Below, in pieces: positions 1 to 5,019 of a DNA stretch of 7,228 nt. Each line of letters begins with the position of its first letter. Within the stretch, counting starts at the first letter, position 1. This stretch comes from an uncultured Eubacteriales bacterium (GTDB taxonomy: Bacteria; Bacillota; Clostridia; Lachnospirales; Lachnospiraceae). The DNA lies in NCBI GenBank assembly GCA_900321145.1, contig ONVB01000162.1:1-7228 (forward strand), written 5' to 3'. The position numbers and the translations under genes were made by a program. The notes below the pieces were generated by a model. The model had not been told where the DNA came from. It saw only the letters and a list, made by a program, of their open reading frames with translations, and made no database searches.

Positions 1-283
1 AAGTGCGGTCAGTCCGGAGGAAGTGGATATCGGTGTTGAGACCACTGAAACATATAGACACCATGGTCTGGCATCCTATCTGGCATATGAGATGTGTGAG
101 GAAATCATACGGCAGGGCAGAAGACCTGTTTGGGCCCATGCAGAAACAAATATAGGTTCTCAGAAAACGGCTCTCAGCGCCGGATTTAAGTCAATCGGAA
201 TAAATACGGTAATCCAAAAGAAGAGCAATATTACTAATCATACTCAAATATTCCTTGGACTGCATCGGAAATATTCATTATAG
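1..283 (+). CDS. GNAT-family N-acetyltransferase, C-terminal part (5' truncated by window edge)
   Basis: The frame is open from the first bases (reading S-A-V-S-P-E-E-V-D-I-G-V), so this is the end of a longer gene; the GTG at 23 is not a credible start. The segment VDIGVETTETYRHHGLAS followed by a long helix matches the acetyl-CoA-binding part of GNAT enzymes: a beta strand, an R-x-x-G-x-A pyrophosphate loop (R-H-H-G-L-A) and a helix. N-I-G-S-Q-K-T-A-L-S-A-G-F-K is the usual late motif (N-x-x-S, then the G-F strand). Such enzymes move an acetyl group from acetyl-CoA to an amine; the substrate cannot be told. The style resembles the ZmaR-like GNAT group (family memory, unchecked). The last 15 or so codons overlap the convergent toxin gene by 50 bases and look unlike a GNAT end, so the C-terminus may have been remodelled when the toxin-antitoxin pair arrived. 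Confidence 0.8.
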   Translation, partial: SAVSPEEVDIGVETTETYRHHGLASYLAYEMCEEIIRQGRRPVWAHAETNIGSQKTALSAGFKSIGINTVIQKKSNITNHTQIFLGLHRKYSL

Positions 284-542
284 CATCATAGGGGATGGAG
301 TCGGAGAAGGTACAGCTCCGGCTTTTCGAATCGATAAGCTTTATCTGTTCGCATATTGCAACTCCTTTTGTGCCGTTCCTGCCGGTTATGCTGATGTGAA
401 GCGGACCGGGATGGTGCTTTTCCAATATAGGGCATACATGAAAGAATCCTGTATATCGGATGAATGAGTTGTTACTTATGATAAGATACTTGTCTCTTAA
501 TCCGTCTATTCTGACAATATCTCCCTGTGAATATTCTGTCAA
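234..542 (-). CDS. MazF/PemK-like type II toxin (probable endoribonuclease)
   Basis: The product has 102 residues, a normal size for this family. G-D-I-V-R-I-D-G near residue 7, K-Y-L-I-I-S-N-N, then H-V-C-P-I-L and a later G-V-A-I-C-E-Q-I-K-L-I-D follow the MazF/PemK beta-barrel order (GDIV..., ...VISN..., ...PIT..., G...DQ...LD). Known MazF toxins cut mRNA at short sequences and are held inactive by the antitoxin encoded just upstream. The start is TTG at 542-540, overlapping the antitoxin stop as TTGA, with a GGGAGG ribosome site about 8 bases upstream; no in-frame ATG is available, so the weak start and overlap imply coupled translation. In MazF the strand 'PIT' carries a catalytic Thr; here the position appears to be Leu (P-I-L), so activity or mechanism may differ. 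The gene ends in TAG inside the 3' end of the convergent acetyltransferase. Confidence 0.82.
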   Translation of the reverse strand: MTEYSQGDIVRIDGLRDKYLIISNNSFIRYTGFFHVCPILEKHHPGPLHISITGRNGTKGVAICEQIKLIDSKSRSCTFSDSIPYDAIMNISDAVQGIFEYD

Positions 543-781
543 AGCATTTCCCTCCCTTCAGGCTCCCCCCAGTCGTAATCAACTATATCTATCTTGCCGT
601 CGTATTCAGCTACACGTTCTTCAAAGGATTTGTGTTTGAAACGCTTACGAAGAACGAGGGCTCCGCTTTCGACTTCTATAGTCAGTTCGTCAGATAGTTG
701 TATATCAAGTTTTTTTAATACTGTTTGTGGCAGCCGTATTCCGAGACTGTTTCCCCATTTTCTTACTGCTACGGTATCCAT
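539..781 (-). CDS. MazE-like (AbrB-fold) antitoxin
   Basis: The product has 80 residues from ATG 781-779. An upstream in-frame start would add 16 residues running through the promoter, but AAAGGAG at 797-791, 9 bases before this ATG, and the motif that follows fix the start here. The N-terminus M-D-T-V-A-V-R-K-W-G-N-S-L-G-I-R-L-P is the classic SpoVT/AbrB DNA-binding swapped-hairpin signature of MazE. The C-terminus carries the acidic tail with Y-D-W-G-E-P-x-G-R-E that in MazE relatives wraps around the toxin. Expected role: it neutralises the overlapping toxin and represses its own promoter, alone or as a complex. It is the first gene of the two-gene operon, transcribed leftwards from 829-856. 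Confidence 0.9.
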   Translation of the reverse strand: MDTVAVRKWGNSLGIRLPQTVLKKLDIQLSDELTIEVESGALVLRKRFKHKSFEERVAEYDGKIDIVDYDWGEPEGREML

Positions 782-800
782 ATTTTTGTTCTCCTTTAAA

Positions 801-838
801 GTGTATAATATGTTTATGTGTATATACAATTATACAAG
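801..838. promoter_or_regulatory. Possible autoregulatory operator of the toxin-antitoxin operon
   Basis: The -10 box and start-site region is packed with related short motifs: GTGTATA at 801-807 and again at 818-824 (17-base spacing), TATACAA at 823-829 and 831-837, and the palindrome GTATATAC at 820-827. AbrB-fold antitoxins usually repress by binding such repeats over their own promoter. That this array is the operator is inference from position and repetition only. Confidence 0.35.
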
Positions 839-856
839 ATGGATTGTAATAGTCAA
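829..856 (-). promoter_or_regulatory. Sigma-A-type promoter of the toxin-antitoxin operon
   Basis: On the minus strand a TTGACT -35 box (856-851) and a perfect TATAAT -10 box (834-829) are separated by 16 bases. A transcript would begin near 822 and give a leader of about 40 bases before the antitoxin ATG at 781. It is the only good match upstream of the pair. Confidence 0.75.
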
Positions 857-896
857 GTCAGATTCGAATTTATATACGGATTTATCAGTTTTTTGT

Positions 897-925
897 TTGA
901 CTAAGAACGATACAAGGTTTATATA
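897..925 (+). promoter_or_regulatory. Promoter reading toward the PHP gene
   Basis: TTGACT (897-902) and TATATA (920-925) are spaced 17 bases apart on the plus strand. Its start would fall near 932, exactly where repeat element A begins, so A would be the 5' end of the transcript. It is divergent from the toxin-antitoxin promoter, with about 40 bases between the two -35 boxes. The leader to the PHP ATG would be about 270 bases. Confidence 0.6.
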
Positions 926-932
926 TACTCCT

Positions 933-1044
933 TTTGCGTCCGATTGTATTTACTATGAAACACTAATTGACATGTTTATAGCGTAGAAAAATGAATTGCT
1001 TATGCAGTTCATTATTTTGTGCGAGCTTTTTTATGGAGGTGGTC
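933..1044 (+). repeat. Leader element A, copy 1
   Basis: This intergenic segment is repeated at 4047-4155. Block 1 (933-966 against 4047-4080) agrees at 27 of 34 positions, both starting TTTGC(G/A)TCC and ending AAACACTAA. A poorly conserved 16-19 base stretch follows, then block 2 (986-1044 against 4097-4155) with about 52 of 60 positions alike, including a hairpin and the tail GGA(G/T)GTGGTC. Both copies begin just after a -10-like sequence and end upstream of a plus-strand gene. Single-base indels inside the element argue that it is not coding. It could be a leader RNA, a small RNA gene or a dispersed intergenic repeat. Confidence 0.8.
990..1013 (+). terminator. Hairpin in element A copy 1, weak terminator or attenuator
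   Basis: AATGAATTGC and GCAGTTCATT form a 10-pair stem (one G-U pair as RNA) around a TTAT loop. The following tract is ATTTTG, poorer than the seven Ts of the second copy. It lies about 60 bases after the predicted start at 932 and well before the PHP gene, so it may only partly terminate. The terminator role is inferred. Confidence 0.5.
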
Positions 1045-1105
1045 GTATGGGTATTAAGAGAAAGAGATGAAGTTAATGCTCGTGATAAAATGGATAAAGA
1101 TGGGC

Positions 1106-1166
1106 AAAGGTGCAATATCCGGGACAAAACCGGAGATAGTATAATGGGGACTGCTGTAAGACAGGG
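1106..1166 (+). repeat. Leader element B, copy 1 (upstream of PHP gene)
   Basis: About 60 bases closely match 5020-5079 (about 51 of 62 aligned positions). Shared landmarks are AAAGGTGCAATA, TCCGGG, CGGAGATAGTATAA and TGTAAGA. The core folds as TCCGG, a GACAAAA loop, then CCGGA (1118-1134). It sits about 22 bases upstream of the ribosome binding site of the PHP gene. Single-base gaps between copies rule out a shared reading frame through the element. It might be a structured 5' leader or a protein-binding site; I do not recognise it as a known riboswitch. Confidence 0.8.
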
Positions 1167-1201
1167 AAACGTCAGATGCTGAATAGGAAAGGAGAACAAT
1201 C

Positions 1202-1915
1202 ATGATTGTGATAACTGAAAAGGATTTGTTTCATGTACACACATATCGTTGCGGGCATGCTGAAGAGGTAGAGGATGAGGCTTACATTAAAAGGGCGATA
1301 GAGCTTAATACAAGAAGTATATGGTTCTCGGATCATGCGCCCTTCCCGGGGAATCCATTTGGATCCCGAATGGGAATTGAACAGCTTGAGGAGTATCTGA
1401 CAACGCTGTGTGTATTGAAAGAAAGATATAAGGGCGTAATAGATGTTCATACTGGCTTGGAGACAGAATACTTCCCCTCGTTTGATAAGGAAGGGTATTA
1501 TAAGAAGCTTAAAGCTGACGAGCGGATGGATTTTCTGCTTTTGGGACAGCACATGGCCGAAACCGGAGATAAGGAATACAGCTTTTCCTGGGATAAGGAG
1601 AGGCTTAAAAAGGAGGAGTATCTTGTCTTGGGGAATGCGGTTATCGATGGGATAAAGAGCGGATACTTTGATGCGGTAGCTCACCCAGACAGAGTGTTCA
1701 GAAGGCTTAAAGGATGGACACTGGAAGCGGAAGAAATGGCTAACCGGATAGTCAAAGCTGCAAAGGAGCATAATATCCCGTTGGAGATGAATCTGTATTC
1801 CATGCGTCAGAAGAATCTTTACAGGCCTGAGTTTTGGGAATTAGCCGAGGGGTGCGACAGGATTATAGGCCTTGATGCTCACTCGGTTGAGGAATTGAAT
1901 CAATGTCGACGGTGA
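1202..1915 (+). CDS. PHP-domain phosphoesterase, histidinol-phosphatase-like
   Basis: The 237-residue product has the full set of PHP-family metal ligands in order: H11-V-H13 and H19 (F-H-V-H-T-Y-R-C-G-H), D44-H45 (S-D-H-A-P-F), E87/E89 (G-L-E-T-E-Y), H117 (L-G-Q-H), H161 (A-H-P-D), and D225/H227 (G-L-D-A-H-S). PHP enzymes of this type hydrolyse phosphate monoesters with a trinuclear metal centre; HisK/HisJ-like members act on histidinol phosphate, but no histidine genes are nearby and the substrate is open. The start is ATG with AAAGGAG at 1188-1194, 7 bases upstream. The protein stops only ten residues after the last ligand, whereas I expect a further C-terminal helix in relatives, so the end may be shortened. 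Element B lies in its leader. The next frame overlaps the last 13 bases. Confidence 0.88.
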   Translation: MIVITEKDLFHVHTYRCGHAEEVEDEAYIKRAIELNTRSIWFSDHAPFPGNPFGSRMGIEQLEEYLTTLCVLKERYKGVIDVHTGLETEYFPSFDKEGYYKKLKADERMDFLLLGQHMAETGDKEYSFSWDKERLKKEEYLVLGNAVIDGIKSGYFDAVAHPDRVFRRLKGWTLEAEEMANRIVKAAKEHNIPLEMNLYSMRQKNLYRPEFWELAEGCDRIIGLDAHSVEELNQCRR

Positions 1916-2022
1916 CTTTATTGTTGACTTTGAATGAGGGTAACGGCAGGAGAATAAAGGTCGTGAAGTTCCCGAAGGAAGGTGAGGATTATGAAAGAAT
2001 CATATTATTCGAGGAGGTGTGA
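1903..2022 (+). CDS. Doubtful 39-residue frame overlapping the PHP gene end
   Basis: ATG at 1903 opens a frame ending in TGA at 2020-2022, three bases before the next ATG. Its tail, R-R-I-K-V-V-K-F-P-K-E-G-E-D-Y-E-R-I-I-L-F-E-E-V, has a protein-like mix of charged and aliphatic residues. GAGGA at 1889-1893, about 9 bases upstream, is a mediocre ribosome site. It could be a small coupled protein, or the surviving 3' end of a gene whose beginning was lost when the PHP gene was joined here. The frame is closed upstream by TGA at 1888, so it cannot be extended. I do not recognise it. Confidence 0.25.
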   Translation: MSTVTLLLTLNEGNGRRIKVVKFPKEGEDYERIILFEEV

Positions 2023-2024
2023 AT

Positions 2025-2282
2025 ATGTTTGTTGAAATTTTTAATGGAATGAATGTATTCTCAAGATTACATATCGATTATACTAACGAAGTAGTCGATA
2101 TTAAAGCTCGACCAAATAGAGACATCAAAAATATTTCCGATATATTTACCTACCCTGACAGAGGTTTTGTATTTGACTTTAATACAATTTCTATTTTCTT
2201 AAAAAATAGAGGAATAACAGCCAATTCAAAAGAAGGTGTGTATAAAAATATAGATGATGATATCAAAATTGTTGTATCTTAA
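2025..2282 (+). CDS. Small hypothetical protein, AT-rich
   Basis: The product has 85 residues from ATG 2025. An earlier in-frame GTG at 2019 lies against the ribosome site, while GAGGAGG at 2011-2017 is 7 bases before the ATG, so the ATG is preferred. The protein is mixed in charge with alternating hydrophobic residues (I-K-I-V-V at the end; F-V-F-D-F-N-T-I-S-I-F-L in the middle), suggesting a small alpha/beta fold with no signal peptide or membrane segment. I do not recognise the family. Codon use is clearly more AT-rich than in the PHP gene before it or the regulator after it, consistent with separate acquisition. An immunity or antitoxin-like role is possible from size alone, but nothing in the sequence proves it. 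Confidence 0.6.
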   Translation: MFVEIFNGMNVFSRLHIDYTNEVVDIKARPNRDIKNISDIFTYPDRGFVFDFNTISIFLKNRGITANSKEGVYKNIDDDIKIVVS

Positions 2283-2324
2283 AAATTTAGTTGGAGGTGA
2301 ATTAAATTTAGAATGATAAAAGTC

Positions 2325-2354
2325 TTGTAAGACGTATATATATTCCTTTATAAT
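2325..2354 (+). promoter_or_regulatory. Promoter of the WYL regulator gene with overlapping dyad
   Basis: TTGTAA (2325-2330) and a perfect TATAAT (2349-2354) are 18 bases apart, giving a start near 2361 and a leader of about 50 bases. The -35 box sits inside the inverted repeat GTCTTGTAAGAC (2322-2333), a plausible operator, perhaps for the regulator encoded downstream (inference). Confidence 0.55.
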
Positions 2355-2411
2355 AGTGTTGTATTTAAATGAAATGCGACTATGGTGTGGTTATACTATG
2401 GAGGTGAGGTT

Positions 2412-3434
2412 GTGTCAAGGCAATCTATGGGAGCGGTTTATAAGTTATTGGAATTCTTGAAGAAAAACACCGACAAGGATCATCCGGCAACTCAGGCAAA
2501 GCTTCGTGAGATTGCAGGAGATGAATTGGCGGGACAGCTTATGGGAGACAAGGGTACATTTTCTAGAAGGCTCAACGAACTTGCTGATGCGTACAACCGT
2601 GATGAAGGAGGGGATGTCAAATCTAAGGAAGAGTGGAGGCTGGTTTATCAGGGGTATAATAAAGAGAGTGCGAACGGAAAGAATGGCAAGATCTATTATG
2701 CTCATGAGGTCAGTGATTTCGAGATGGATTTTTTGGTGCAGCAGATCCGGGCGACGCATAATCTGACAAGGGACGAGAAGATATCTCTGGAGAAGCGTCT
2801 GACCGACGCGCTATGCAGCAGGTATTACGAGTATTCCGAAAATGCGCTGATCAGGGAAATGCCTTTACCTGATGAAACAGAGAAGGCTGCTTTTGAAGGG
2901 GTTGAATCGGATGAACTTGAACCGGACAACTTGGATGAATTGGAGGGGAAGCTTAGGATCGTCAGGGAGCATATTCGCAGCAAAAAGATGCTGGAAATAA
3001 TGGTTGACGTTGAAAAAGAATATGATGACGATGATGAGGACGAAAAGCCTGTAAGAGCAAAGAAACGGAAGCGTACGATAGAACTTGATATCAGGGTAAG
3101 CCCTTATATGATTGTTCATCAGGCCGGACATTACTGGCTGATAGGTAACCGGCACGAGAGACCAAGGAAGGATGCACCTTGGAATTACTACACAGAGGCA
3201 TTGACGGCGTACAGAATAGACAAGATTAATTACATGATGACCGCGCATACGCCGGATGAAACCACTATTCATTGGACTATGACAAAGTCCATGATGCCCG
3301 GAAAGCCTTTTACAAGATATGGCGCAGGAAGGGAAACCAAAGCGAGATATAATAAGGAGATTGCCGGGTATCTTGAGAAGTTATACCGGATGGATGGTGT
3401 TGAGTTGAAGCATGGGAAAGATATTAGGTTATAA
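2412..3434 (+). CDS. WYL-domain transcriptional regulator
   Basis: I place the start at GTG 2412, seven bases after GGAGG at 2400-2404; the in-frame ATG at 2382 lacks a good ribosome site and would translate through that site. The product is then 340 residues, normal for the family. Residues 1-75 are a winged-helix-like DNA-binding region beginning M-G-A-V-Y-K-L-L-E-F-L. The WYL core is clear: S-P-Y-M-I-V-H at 230-236, H-Y-W-L-I-G-N at 240-246 (the WYL motif itself), and Y-R-I-D-K-I near 267-272. Between them is an acidic run (Y-D-D-D-D-E-D-E, 204-211) followed by a basic patch (R-A-K-K-R-K-R), probably a flexible linker. WYL proteins sense ligands, often nucleic-acid pieces or nucleotides, and frequently control phage-defence genes (known for the family). 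The next gene follows after 27 bases and is probably co-transcribed. Confidence 0.85.
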   Translation: MSRQSMGAVYKLLEFLKKNTDKDHPATQAKLREIAGDELAGQLMGDKGTFSRRLNELADAYNRDEGGDVKSKEEWRLVYQGYNKESANGKNGKIYYAHEVSDFEMDFLVQQIRATHNLTRDEKISLEKRLTDALCSRYYEYSENALIREMPLPDETEKAAFEGVESDELEPDNLDELEGKLRIVREHIRSKKMLEIMVDVEKEYDDDDEDEKPVRAKKRKRTIELDIRVSPYMIVHQAGHYWLIGNRHERPRKDAPWNYYTEALTAYRIDKINYMMTAHTPDETTIHWTMTKSMMPGKPFTRYGAGRETKARYNKEIAGYLEKLYRMDGVELKHGKDIRL

Positions 3435-3461
3435 GTAGTTGACGAAAGGAAGGTAGAAAAG

Positions 3462-4010
3462 ATGGGTGAAGAAAAAAAAGAATTGACTTTTGAAGAGGAA
3501 AGAGAAGAATTCTATGGCGTTGTAGAAAAAGCAATCGAGAATTATGCTGGTGTTTTAAAGATTAATAAAAATTGTGGAAAAGTTGGTGAGGATGTTCAGT
3601 ATTATAATTGTATTTATTGGCGTCATATAAATATTATTAGTGAAAAAAAGAAAAAGGAAGTTTATTCAAATGTAACTGGTATGAACATAATGCCGTATTC
3701 TATAACGAGAGAAATTGTTGAAAAAGCTGATAGTAACGTAGGAAAGTCTTTTAAAGAAGAAATAAAAAAAGATGAAAATTACTGTGACTATGATGATAAT
3801 AAAACGAGCGGAAATTTTCATAAAAAACCTGATGGTAATATGCAGATTGTGTTAACTGAAGGAACACTGGGACCGGGAAAGAGCGATAGTTTTCCTGAAA
3901 ACCCTAAACCATACTATTTCCCACCTATTGATAATCCTAAAGACATTTTTACGACAGATGATTTAAAGTCGGAGATTGAAAGAGTCTTGAAAGAGATATT
4001 TGAAGAATAA
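3462..4010 (+). CDS. Hypothetical protein co-transcribed with WYL regulator
   Basis: The product has 182 residues from ATG 3462, with AAGGAAGG at 3446-3453. It is very rich in Lys and Glu at both ends (M-G-E-E-K-K-E-L-T-F-E-E-E-R-E-E and S-E-I-E-R-V-L-K-E-I-F-E-E), with predicted terminal helices. A less structured, Pro- and Gly-containing middle (G-T-L-G-P-G-K-S-D-S-F-P, then P-K-P-Y-Y-F-P-P-I-D) lies between. G-P-G-K-S resembles a piece of a P-loop but lacks the spacing G-x-x-x-x-G-K-S/T and the surrounding strand, so I do not call it a nucleotide-binding site. There is no signal peptide or membrane segment. Codon use is AT-rich, unlike the regulator before it, though the 27-base gap and absence of a promoter suggest one transcript. 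I do not recognise the family; a partner or effector controlled with the WYL regulator is the obvious inference. Confidence 0.7.
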   Translation: MGEEKKELTFEEEREEFYGVVEKAIENYAGVLKINKNCGKVGEDVQYYNCIYWRHINIISEKKKKEVYSNVTGMNIMPYSITREIVEKADSNVGKSFKEEIKKDENYCDYDDNKTSGNFHKKPDGNMQIVLTEGTLGPGKSDSFPENPKPYYFPPIDNPKDIFTTDDLKSEIERVLKEIFEE

Positions 4011-4014
4011 TACT

Positions 4015-4043
4015 TTTGCTTAAAAGCTGTATATATTTATACA
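4015..4043 (+). promoter_or_regulatory. Weak promoter-like sequence before element A copy 2
   Basis: TTTGCT (4015-4020) and TATACA (4038-4043) are 17 bases apart. The match is poor, but the -10 region aligns with the -10 region of the promoter before element A copy 1, and the predicted start would again fall at the beginning of the element. Confidence 0.35.
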
Positions 4044-4046
4044 CTA

Positions 4047-4155
4047 TTTGCATCCAGCTGTATTTAACATTAAACACTAAAGTGAACCCGTTAACGGAAA
4101 AAATGAATTGCTTTATGCAGTTCATTTTTTTGTGTGAGTTTATATGGATGTGGTC
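4047..4155 (+). repeat. Leader element A, copy 2
   Basis: This is the partner of 933-1044, with conserved blocks 4047-4080 and 4097-4155. It contains the perfect palindrome CCGTTAACGG (4088-4097), which is not preserved in copy 1, and a longer terminator-like hairpin. It lies 36 bases after the 182-residue gene and 60 bases before the 257-residue gene. A transcript starting at its left end and stopping at its hairpin would be only about 85 bases. Confidence 0.8.
4098..4131 (+). terminator. Intrinsic terminator-like hairpin in element A copy 2
   Basis: Fourteen pairs form between AAAAAATGAATTGC (4098-4111) and GCAGTTCATTTTTT (4117-4130) around a TTTAT loop, and the right arm merges into a run of seven Ts ending at 4131. 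The A-tract on the left makes it potentially bidirectional. It would end the regulator-orphan transcript, or attenuate one that begins at the start of element A. Confidence 0.7.
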
Positions 4156-4215
4156 TTACGAGTAGTGTCTTAAGTGGTTGTGCAAAAGACGACAAACCTA
4201 TGGAAGGAGAAAATC

Positions 4216-4989
4216 ATGGACGATAAGCATATCTTCAATAAAGAGGCGGATTCAGAAATGCTGGCAATGGAAATAGTTGCATTCTTACGAAAGTGGGGGA
4301 TGTGGCGGGATGTACAGATTTTTTCCGGTGGGAAATGCTATACGGACGAGAATGGTGAGTTAGTGATAAGGGATGAGAAACATCCGGAGGAATATCTGGT
4401 TGGAGTCACTCATTATGACTGTAATGACAAAGCTGTTTGGCAGGATTTATCGAATCCGGAGAGATTTCTGGATATGACCTTTGAGGGACCTTTATGGCTT
4501 CTTCTTCGTAATCATGAATACGAGGTGAAAATCGAAGATGTGTCAGATGAAGTAAGACATATGATTGTGCTTGAAACAGCTGAATACGAGGAGGTAGAGA
4601 CGGAATCCATGGAGGAGTACTTAGAAGGTGAGTATTCATGGGATCCGATGGAGTATGATTCTTATGAGGAGTGGCTTGAGCTTACTCAGTATAGTTATAT
4701 GGATTTATTTGCCAATAATGAGAGTTTATCAGATGGCAGGGAAATTGAGTTTTCCGGCAGAGAAGAATATGAAGGTTTTCTTATGAGGCACGCTATAGAG
4801 CGGGAAAGAATAATATGTGAATACTGTGAAGACGATCTTTGCAATAACCCTGACATGCTTGAGAAAACATTTTATGATTCCGGGGAAATAGCCGGTATGA
4901 TTATCGATGAGTTCAATGATTTGTTGGCAAAATATGGTCTTTGGTATGATTTGTGCTTTTCATGGAGTTTGACAACATATAGGATTTAG
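4216..4989 (+). CDS. Acidic hypothetical protein with related N- and C-terminal motifs
   Basis: The product has 257 residues from ATG 4216, six bases after AAGGAG (4204-4209); a GTG 42 bases earlier lacks a ribosome site. It is strongly acidic, with Tyr/Trp/Glu-rich stretches (for example M-E-E-Y-L-E-G-E-Y-S-W-D-P-M-E-Y-D-S-Y-E-E-W). Residues 23-42 and 236-255 resemble each other: in both, a Leu-rich helix leads into K-(W/Y)-G-(M/L)-W-x-D, with a Tyr 14 residues after the Gly (G28/Y42 and G241/Y255). The first copy continues into a mixed region with D-L-S-N-P-E-R-F-L-D-M-T-F-E-G-P-L; the second is followed by only two residues, as if a second domain were cut short. There is no signal peptide or membrane segment. 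I do not recognise a function. It lies between element A and element B. Confidence 0.75.
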   Translation: MDDKHIFNKEADSEMLAMEIVAFLRKWGMWRDVQIFSGGKCYTDENGELVIRDEKHPEEYLVGVTHYDCNDKAVWQDLSNPERFLDMTFEGPLWLLLRNHEYEVKIEDVSDEVRHMIVLETAEYEEVETESMEEYLEGEYSWDPMEYDSYEEWLELTQYSYMDLFANNESLSDGREIEFSGREEYEGFLMRHAIERERIICEYCEDDLCNNPDMLEKTFYDSGEIAGMIIDEFNDLLAKYGLWYDLCFSWSLTTYRI

Positions 4990-5019
4990 TGATGGAAATA
5001 TAAAAATATAAAAAACGAT

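Noticed and set aside
594..986. 130-codon open frame on the plus strand
   Set aside because: It runs across the antitoxin gene and the divergent promoter region; Ser/Phe-rich composition and no ribosome site mark it as a shadow.
991..1182. Open frame of 63 codons (+) spanning elements A and B
   Set aside because: It starts inside the hairpin of element A with no ribosome site. The matching DNA at 5020-5079 has stops and single-base indels, so the conserved feature there is not a protein.
1106..1201. T-box or other known riboswitch in the PHP leader
   Set aside because: No T-box signature (AGGGTGG-x-ACCGCG) or other aptamer core that I can recognise is present; only the short hairpin is supported.
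1172..1771. 199-codon open frame on the minus strand
   Set aside because: It is antisense to the PHP gene, whose metal ligands are all intact in the plus frame. The antisense product has no recognisable motif.
3840..3900. P-loop in the 182-residue orphan (G-T-L-G-P-G-K-S)
   Set aside because: The Gly spacing does not fit Walker A, it is followed by a Pro-rich region instead of a helix, and no Walker B partner is visible.
4088..4155. Integron attC-like site (palindrome CCGTTAACGG and nearby hairpin)
   Set aside because: GTTAAC alone is not enough: the paired R/L boxes and extrahelical bases of attC are missing, the palindrome is not kept in the other copy of element A, and no integrase is visible.
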